From Pogona vitticeps (lineage: Eukaryota > Chordata > Lepidosauria > Squamata > Agamidae), in contig NC_135794.1 of NCBI RefSeq assembly GCF_051106095.1, positions 23,438,747 to 23,502,746 on the forward strand: a stretch of 64,000 nt of DNA. The letters run 5' to 3'. A model generated the notes under the pieces. That model did not search any database and was not told the DNA's origin. It saw only the letters and a program-made list of their open reading frames with translations. This document shows, in pieces, positions 23,197 to 64,000 of the stretch (positions are counted from its first letter, which is position 1; every line of letters begins with the position of its first letter). Made by a program: the position numbers and the translations under genes.

Positions 23197-26100
23197 CTCC
23201 TATTTCTAGTTGGCTGGCTCATAAGCATGCTGAGAAGTATCAGGGAGCAGGCAAACAACGACAGGAGCCCTCAACATTCTAAATCACACAGATTTTATTT
23301 TCTTTTTAATGGAGATCTGAAAAAAATTCTAAACGCTTACTGGATTAGCAGTGAAAACTAGGGTGTGTAATGTGTGTCAGTATATCAATGGAATCTGTTG
23401 CCTTTAAATGAATCAGGAGGCGTGTGTTCATTTTAACATGGTGGTCATTTCCAGCTGTTACAGGAAAATTCATTTCCCTGTAAAGACCGCTGAATTCTAT
23501 GATTTAAATGTGATGATACCTATTTTAAATCAACTTATCCTAGCCCACTTCCTAGTAACATGCTCAGAAAAGCAGGCATAGCTGTATAAGAGCTCACGGA
23601 TTAATTCCTGGCATTTTCACTTCAAGAATCTCGTATAGCAGGATCCATTTCAAGGGTCTTATGTTTCCTGAGATGCTGGAGAGGAACTGTCTGTCACACA
23701 CACACACAGCTCGAGTGGGCTGCTTCCATACAAAAATGCAGAAAAACGTCTGGGTTGGCTGCTGCATGGAGCCAACATCACTAAACCTGATGATGATGTA
23801 GGAGTCCAGCCGTTTACACGAAAGGCAGTGAAATGTCTAAATTAAATACCCAACATTTCTTATTTGGAGGCAATAATGTCTTTCCTTTGGCCAGGGCCAA
23901 AGAAGATTTTTCTCAGGTTATTTCAGAAAGCCAGCTAAAATTTATACAGTCAAATATGTTTTTCTCTTACTCCCTTTGGAATGCTTTGTTACATCTCATA
24001 TAACATAACAGCCTTTCCCCCAGTGGTTGTGAAAGGGCCAGTGACCCATTTTTTATTTGCTTTGGGATGTAGTTTAAATTCTGGTGAAGGTGCCACCTCT
24101 AGGTATATGTGTCAACCAGTGGGTTACACACAAAAAGACCATTGATAGATGGCTGTTGAAAGGTGAAGCAAGCGGTGATAGGGCATCTCTTTATAGTGGC
24201 AGTGAATCCTTCTGTTGATGAACTGGAAGAAGGGAAAGACGTCTTATTTCTCACAGGCTTTTAGATTCTCAGGAATCTTACCCAACAGTGACTCAGGGAA
24301 GAGTCAAATGATGTTTACATTTGGCTTGCTCTTTTTTGGGGGGGGACCTCCACATTTTTCATCTGTTTTGGGAGGCTTTCTTTGCCCACTTCAGATCTCA
24401 TAGCCCTAGATGTTCTTTAGGTACAAACGCCTTGAAACTGTGTTTTGAGTCATCTACCCTTTTAAAAGTCTGTCTGTACATCACATTGACTTGCCGTGGC
24501 TGAGAAAAGGCTTCTCGGGGGGCTGCAGCCAGAATCCAGCTGTGTCCTTTTGCTGCCTTCTGCTGCTTATGGGAGAACCTGCATTCTCCCGTCCCTGTGT
24601 GCTGGGAAGTCCTTTGGAGTGGGGAGGGGCCTGCGGCAGGAGAGGAAGGGGAGGGGAATCCTGGTTCTTTGGGAGTTTGATGCAAAGGGGCACAACAACA
24701 TTGTGATTTGGCCCAGTTGTACAATGTATTGTGAAACCAGCCCTGTTCAGCTTTGTCACAATTTGTGTGCAACTGAAGGCCAGAGTAGATACATTTATTT
24801 GCGAATTTCCTCAACTATTTGTATACTGCTTTTAAAGCGTAATGGTCTTCCCTTGGATGGACAGTGGAGTTACAGGCAGGTGTAGTGCCCCTGTCCCTGT
24901 TCTCGGTGCGGTCCAGTTTATCCAGCCACGGCATCAGCCCATTCCTGGCTGTGTTCTTCTGGACCCTAGTGGCAACGGGTAGGAGGGTGCGGCACAGATG
25001 TTTTCCCCATGTCCCCTTTCCCCAGTCCGCTGGGGGAAGCCCACTGCAGATTATATTTATCCATTTTACCTTGAAAAAATAAGTAAATCCTACATTATAC
25101 CTTGACAAAGCTGTACCTCAAGAGGACGATTTCAGCTGTGAGTCAAGTCTGTTAATCAGGTCTTAGGTTTGAGGAGCGTTCAGTATGGGGAGAAGTGTGA
25201 ACACTTGATTGCATCTTATCTCTTTGTGTGAGTTTCACCTTGCACCCGTTATTTTAGGAAAATCATTTTAAAACTGAAGCGTCATGTAATCTCACAGACT
25301 GTATCCCGCAAATCATCCATTCAGAAACTGTGTTCAAGGAATATCTAAAATGGACAAGAAGAATATTCTGAACATCTGGGAAGGTTTGTTTTGTTTTTCC
25401 ATGTGGTGCCCTAAACATCCCGAAGGAGCACAGAACCTTTCTTCTTCTTCTTTGTCTTATGCAAGTTTCATGTTTTAAAAATGTGGGAAATCAAATTAAA
25501 AACGTTTAATTCATCTTAATGGTTTATTGAAGTTTATTAAAGGCTGCAGCTAGATTAAGGGCAGGACTTCCTCCTACAGAGAAGCCCCATTCTTCTAGCG
25601 CAGGAATGTACGTCTGGTTGTTTGAATTCAAAGAGAGGTGCAGATGGGCCTTCAACATAATCTGGGAACAGGCTCGCACGATTGCCGTCCCATCTTTCTG
25701 GTAGAAAAGCCGTAAAACTGCTTCATTGGCCTCATGTTCTTCCAAAATGTTCCATCTCTAATAGCGACGGCTGGTTCGTCCATGACATGTTCCTCACTTG
25801 AGAACAGCAATGTCAAGTGACAGCAATGTCAGTCGCAGCCGATCCAAAGCCCCCGACGGGTATCTGCTGCCTCGCCTCACCCCCAGATACTCTCCTTGTC
25901 AGGGGGGCCAGTTTATCTGAGCCTCACCGTTACAAGGAATTGGAGAGAAAAGCAATTTGGGATATAGCCCAGAAGGTACCCACGTTGACGTGGGCTGCCT
26001 GCCTTAGCTGACCCTCCCGTGCTGCTTTGTGGCGAATTGATCGGCTCTGAAGTCTCCCACTCTTGTCTCGTCACCCGGAGATATTTATGTCAGCACCAAA

Positions 26101-26577
26101 GCATTCACATTGAAATGTCAACAGGAAATTAATTTGCTAGGATTAAAAAAATTCAGAGACATTTAATAAAATGAACTGGTGGCTCAGGCTAATTTGTTAA
26201 ATTACAAATAATTTGAAACGACTAAAGTGGCCAGTAATGAAATTAAACAACAAGAATTGCTAATTGTTATGGAGGAAAATGTCCTGGAGCTATTTCAACA
26301 TAGTAATGCAGCTGGGATAACAAACAGAAATGTTTATTCTGGGTGAATATAGAGATTATTATTAAGAATATTTAATATGAGGCATCTTTGGTTAATCGGC
26401 TGTGTGACCAGCTACTGTGACCGACATCCATAGCTTTGCTTCTGTAGAATGTGCTTTTAAAACCAAAGTGCTAGCAACTCAAGGAATGCCACCACAACTC
26501 ATTTTGGATATGAATTACAGATGGAAAAAAAACATAGGTAAGTTTTAGTAACAGAGAAAAATATATGTTCCAAAATC
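23197..26577. other. intergenic region between converging SAXO2 and ADAMTSL3
   Basis: It holds the SAXO2 3' UTR (end not certain) and unique-looking DNA. The stretch 26090-26440 is AT-rich, free of repeats and dense in TAAT/ATTA cores, so it could be a conserved non-coding element. I see no gene here. Confidence 0.55.
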
Positions 26578-26583
26578 TTTATT
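26578..26583 (-). terminator. ADAMTSL3: ADAMTSL3 poly(A) signal
   Basis: AATAAA on the minus strand in the context TTTTTTGTACAGTGTGTAAT and AAAGATTTTGG, typical of a 3' UTR end. It is the first strong signal after the stop codon, 3.3 kb away. Other AATAAA sequences exist further left. Confidence 0.55.
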
Positions 26584-26882
26584 ACACACTGTACAAAAAA
26601 TATTGCACTTTTAGATCAGATAATAAATATGTACAAAAGTATATTACATGTGCTTTAATTTAAAACAAAAAGGTATAAACAAACAAGAGCCATGATAAAT
26701 TTAAAATCTTGGGCAACACTTCAGCCAAAGTCAATCACTTTAAAGTTGGCTGAATTCAACGCAAGTAATTTTAGCACAGGTTGCAATTTCCCATTACATC
26801 GATGTGTCTTAAGAGAAACCATTTATGGATTAAATCCAACTCGAATCACACCTAGAACAGATCCATTAAATAGACAGGATTG

Positions 26883-27125
26883 GCATCAGCATTAGCTCAG
26901 TGGTTTAGGTATCTGGTCTCTGGAGCCAGAGGTTGGGAGTTCAATTCCTCACTGTGGCTCCTGCAATAAGAGCCAGCCTGGGTGGCCTTGGGCCAGCGGC
27001 ACAGTCGTCCCAGGGCGCTCCCATAAATAGGGAAGAGCAAACCACTTCTGTGTATTCTCTCCCTTGAAACCCTGAAAAGGGTTCCCGTAAGTCGGAACTG
27101 ACTTGACGGCACACAATGCATTCAT
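26883..27125 (+). mobile_element. Sauria-type SINE
   Basis: The tRNA-like head (TTAGCTCAGTGGTTTAGGTA, box B GGTTGGGAGTTCAATTCC) is followed by a BovB-like tail (GTAAGTCGGAACTGACTTGA then CGGCACACAATG). This two-part design defines the squamate SINE. Confidence 0.88.
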
Positions 27126-29299
27126 AATAAGTCCCATTCATTAAATGAGTCTGCTGTGGTTACGATTACTAATTGGATTTAAACTTATATATATTATGAG
27201 AAGTGGTAAAGTTTCTCCTTTTTTTATATACATCACTTTTCATACAGAAGGATTCCATTTTAAAACAGCTTTTGTCTTTAAAAAAAAAATCCCTGCATGC
27301 AGAAAACAATTGTACTGAACAGATTCAGCCTAACTTTACCCATACATGTTCCTACTTGTGCAGAGTTGATAACCTTTCCCCAACCCCGGTGTAAGGAGCG
27401 CTCATGTGATGCTACCACCCAGGAAAAAACCTTCAGTGCCTTGATTCTACTGACCATTCATGGCCGTCATGGTTAATTCTGATATGATCAAAACACTTCT
27501 TTGCTCTCAGCCAAATATACTGTCTCTTACTGTATATTGCAAGGCTTTTCTATATACCACAGTGTTTGTTTAGCTGTCAGTGAGGCAAAACGACAATACA
27601 CAACAAAAGTGAGTTAATCTTTTCCCGATACAATCTGAACAGAAACAAAACCTCGGGTGTTCCTTGCGATCAGAGGGCCTGGCTCCACAAGAGAGGCAGG
27701 TTGATATTTGCGTAGGGGTTGCAAATGCAAGGCAAGCTTATAATCAAAGAGAAGGTTCCCGACTTCTGCAGGGAAACTATAAGAGCAGCCCTAGTGACAT
27801 TGGACTAAACCTTTATCCAGTCTCATATCCTGTTTCTTGACAATGGTCCATCAAAATCGCAAGCAAGTCCTCTAAAGGAAAGAGCCCATTCATTCCCTGC
27901 AGTTATTTCCCCCACCTGGTATTCAGACTCTATCTAGAGATGGCGTTTCCACAGAGAATTCATGGCTAGCTCTGAAGCAGAGGATGGACATCCGGACACA
28001 GAAGGTTTCATGACGAAACCCATCAATTACCAGTCCTGTGAAAAAGCTTCCTATCTTCCTACCCGTCCTAAGGCCAGAAACAGACGTTAGAAATAGCCTG
28101 AACCTTAAATCTTTATGGCTTTCCTTCATAGAAAAGGTCTTCAGCCCTCTTGGACATTTCAGCTGCTCTTTCCTGTACCTTTTCCAGCCCTAGTTTTTCC
28201 TTTCTGCAACAGCATATTCTCATTGGCCATGATCCAGTGGTGGCCATGATCCTGCAGTTCGTGCCCATCTGTATTCAGAACTATCCTCTTTTAGCAGAAT
28301 TGGGACTGGGGAAATTCCCCTTCTGCATTACAACTCTCTCCCAGTTTTCTGAGAAAACCTACTCCATCCAAAACTTGTTTTCCAGTGGCACCAACAATTT
28401 CCAGAGGTTTCCATTGTACTGTTTTATTATTTCAAATGTATCCACCTTTTAATATATTTCATACTGTGTGCATTTTTTCCCAGTCATAAAACAACCTTTT
28501 ACCCCTTCCCTTTTGGCCAGACATTATTTTCACGTAATCAGTATGGCAAAAGGCCACTTCCTGAGGTTGTGGTTTTAACATCTGACTGTCCTTCATTAAC
28601 TAAATGCATAATAAGCCAAAATGGCTGAAAACCCATCAAACTGGGTATTTATATATCTGCCTCAATGGATACATTTTTCTTTGTTTGCTCTGTTGCTCTT
28701 TATTTCCCTTCCAGTGGCTGGGAAAGGGTAGAATATTTCTAAAAGAGCAACCTAGGCTGAACGGTGCTTTTGGCTGGAAATGCGTTCCTGTTTAATGCAA
28801 TATCAAATGATTTTGAATGGATTAAACGCAAGAGAACAGCTCCCAACCGTAGAGTTCCTGCATAGAAACTTTGAACCTGATTTCATATCGATTCCGTGCG
28901 AGAGAGGCTCAAGCCATTCCCCTCTCCACTAAAGCTTCACAAATTTGAAAGCCATCCTGGAGGATGTCTTTAAAAAAAATCATAATGATGTACGCCTCGT
29001 CTTTTACTGCAGGCCCTTAAATGAGGGAAGGGAAACAAATTTGTTTTCCATTTGACAGCTCATCTCAATAAGAGGGAGTCTGTGGTAATGCCCCGTTTGT
29101 CGTAACATGAAGGAAATGCAGTTGTGCATTGAGAGAGGACAGGTGAAATAAAAAAAATGACTGCCTGCTGCTTCCATTGATTTGCACAAATGTTGTAAAG
29201 GGAGGGGGTCCGGCTGAGAAGGCAAGTAGAAAATTCAAATGGTTGCTGCTTTCTAATGTTTTACAAAAAAAAAAAAGTTATCTGTCTTTCTGAATCTGG

Positions 29300-29545
29300 C
29301 CGGACAGCTCAGTGAGCTAAGGATGTGGCTGCAAAGCCAGAGGTTGGGAGTTCAATTCCCCACTTTGCCTCTTGCGAGTACAGCCAGCCTAGGTAACCTT
29401 GGGCAAGCTGCACAGTCCTAGGGCACCCCTAGAGGAAGGGAATGGTAATACACCTCTGAGTATTCCCTATTTGGAAAACCCTGAAAAGGGTCAGTGTGTG
29501 TCAGAACTGACGTGATGGCACACAATTATTATTATTATTTATCTT
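29300..29545 (+). mobile_element. Sauria-type SINE
   Basis: Same design: GACAGCTCAGTGAGCTAAGG, box B GGTTGGGAGTTCAATTCC, tail GTCAGAACTGACGTGATGGC and ACACAATTATTATTATTATT. It lies 310 bp past the ADAMTSL3 stop codon. Confidence 0.88.
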
Positions 29546-29855
29546 TCTACTTCCAGGAGCACAACTTGAAGGCAATGGATCAGTCCAACTCCCTTTCTAT
29601 TAAAAGTTGTAAGAAGACCTGGCTGTACCCTTTTTTTAAAAAAAAACTACCCTCTGTGTTTGAATTACAACAAAACCATGTGTTGTGGTTGGAGAGGGAT
29701 GGGTGAGGGTGGAGAAGGCAAGAAGGTGGGGGGGGGGACAAAAAAAATCCCGTGCAGAACATTCACGCAACTTGCTTTTTTAACCAACCCTGGGGGTTCT
29801 TGGTTGATGGTCTTTACTGAATCAAAACTCTTCTTGCCGTTTCTTCACGGTGCCA

Positions 29856-63082
<33,227 letters not shown>

Positions 63083-63312
63083 CTGCAATTAAACCACAGC
63101 ATTAAAAAATCGGAGGAGCGCAGCAGAACTATAAAAACATCTTCCTTTTATTTCTCCAGATCAGTGACAAGAGCGGTTCTCGGGGTTTCTCCATCACCCT
63201 GGAAAATGGGAAATTGCAGTCAGCATCTGCATTAGCAGAAGGAGGTGGTCCAAGCAATACTTCCACACTACGAAGCCCCTCATGGGTCTCAAACCAGCCT
63301 GGCTCTCCACTC

Positions 63313-63449
63313 CAGGGGTCCCCAACTTTGGGCCTCCAGATGTTCTTGGACTTCAACTCCCAGAAATCCTGGCCAGCAGAGGTGGTGGTGAAGGCTTCTG
63401 GGAGTTGTAGTCCAAGAGCATCTGGAGGCCCAAGGTTGGGGAACCACTG
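63313..63449. mobile_element. hAT-type MITE with 8-bp target duplication
   Basis: The left end CAGGGGTCCCCAACTTTGGG and right end CCCAAGGTTGGGGAACCACT are inverted repeats; the arms ACTTCAACTCCCAGAA and TTCTGGGAGTTGTAGT fill the interior. CTCCACTC and CTCTACTC flank it (7 of 8 bases). Confidence 0.85.
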
Positions 63450-63469
63450 CTCTACTCTCTACCCTGACT

Positions 63470-63600
63470 TGGAACAGCTGCGCAAGGTCGCAGGTGGAGA
63501 GAAAAATCTTTGCATCACCTGCCACGTGACAGGGCCACCCAGACTCTGGAACTCCCTCCCACTGGAGGCCTGGCTGGCCCCATCCTTGCTGTCCAATATT
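63470..63600 (+). mobile_element. L2-type LINE ORF2 C-terminal remnant
   Basis: The frame reads TGPPRLWNSLPLEAWLAPSL, the worn C terminus of an L2-type ORF2, beginning 20 bp after the MITE. Confidence 0.6.
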
Positions 63601-64000
63601 GGCCAAAAAAATATTTTTGGATGCTCTTCCAAGTTTTTTTTTTTGGGGTGGTGGTGGTGGTTCTTTTTTTGTTTGCATAGAAGAGAAGAGGGCAAAAAAA
63701 CCCCTTCTTCCTCACATTTGCTCAGCTGGAAAAGAATACCCCGGACTCAACCGGCTGCAAACGAAACCCACGACCCTTCTTTCAAAAGCTTGCGGCCAAA
63801 ATTCTGATTATATTTCAAAAGAGGGAGGGAGCTATCGCAGCGAAACTCAATTAGCCCATTAAATATATATATATAGTTGCAGTTATCTCACAACGGCCAG
63901 GGAGACATTCAAAATATGCAGATAATTGCAGGTTTAGATAAAATGGGAGCGCTCTTCACAAAAGGGCCCCATCCATCACTCTTCCCAGCATGAGGGGTCC

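Larger units (their letters stand above)
26560..29855 (-). other. ADAMTSL3: ADAMTSL3 3' UTR (inferred)
   Basis: The region runs from the TGA at 29858-29856 to the AATAAA at 26583. It carries two Sauria-type SINEs in the antisense direction. It is inferred, because no transcript data are available here. Confidence 0.5.
63083..64000. other. ADAMTSL3 intron (partial)
   Basis: It contains the MITE and L2 remnant listed separately. I recognise nothing in 63600-64000. Confidence 0.6.

Noticed and set aside
24398-24885. Overlapping frames of 129 and 138 residues on both strands
   Set aside because: They lie in intergenic DNA without recognisable protein sequence or splice pattern and look like chance frames.

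Overview
The window is nuclear DNA from a reptile, almost certainly a squamate (lizard or snake). The evidence is three intron-rich vertebrate genes with GT/AG introns, set in a repeat landscape of Sauria-type tRNA SINEs, BovB (RTE), L2 and CR1 LINE ends, short hAT and Tc1/mariner-like (pogo/Tigger-type) elements with readable target-site duplications, and very long CA microsatellites. I see no bacterial, phage, CRISPR or retroviral content.

Layout. (1) 1-14.6 kb: EFL1 (elongation factor-like GTPase 1, 60S ribosome maturation), minus strand. Fourteen coding exons give the start codon and about the first 586 residues; the rest lies left of the window. (2) 14.35-15.16 kb: a CpG-rich, head-to-head promoter shared by EFL1 and SAXO2, with an ETS site, a perfect RFX X-box and G-quadruplex-type tracts on both sides. 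(3) 14.8-23.2 kb: SAXO2 (stabilizer of axonemal microtubules 2), plus strand, complete in four coding exons (471 aa, about eleven Mn-like modules). (4) 23.2-26.6 kb: intergenic DNA between the converging 3' ends. (5) 26.6-64 kb: ADAMTSL3, minus strand. Sixteen coding exons give the C-terminal 1,222 residues (thrombospondin repeats, four Ig-like segments, four more thrombospondin repeats, PLAC domain) and a roughly 3.3 kb 3' UTR; the N-terminal part lies right of the window. Every exon was placed by translation plus splice sites, and the reading phase is continuous across all exons of each gene.

The genes have unrelated jobs: cytosolic ribosome assembly, axonemal microtubules, extracellular matrix. 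Only EFL1 and SAXO2 appear physically coupled, through the shared promoter.

I found no new multi-gene system. The most notable observations are: a recent 279-bp duplication carrying most of an ADAMTSL3 Ig exon into the next intron; a perfect 36-bp-arm palindrome inside a TTACTTGTTACA-type inverted-repeat array near another ADAMTSL3 exon; a (UG)72 tract 45 nt from a 3' splice site whose exon also has a weak donor; an X-box 47 bp before the SAXO2 start codon; and a perfect 28-bp inverted repeat carrying ZNF143-like motifs in SAXO2 intron 1.
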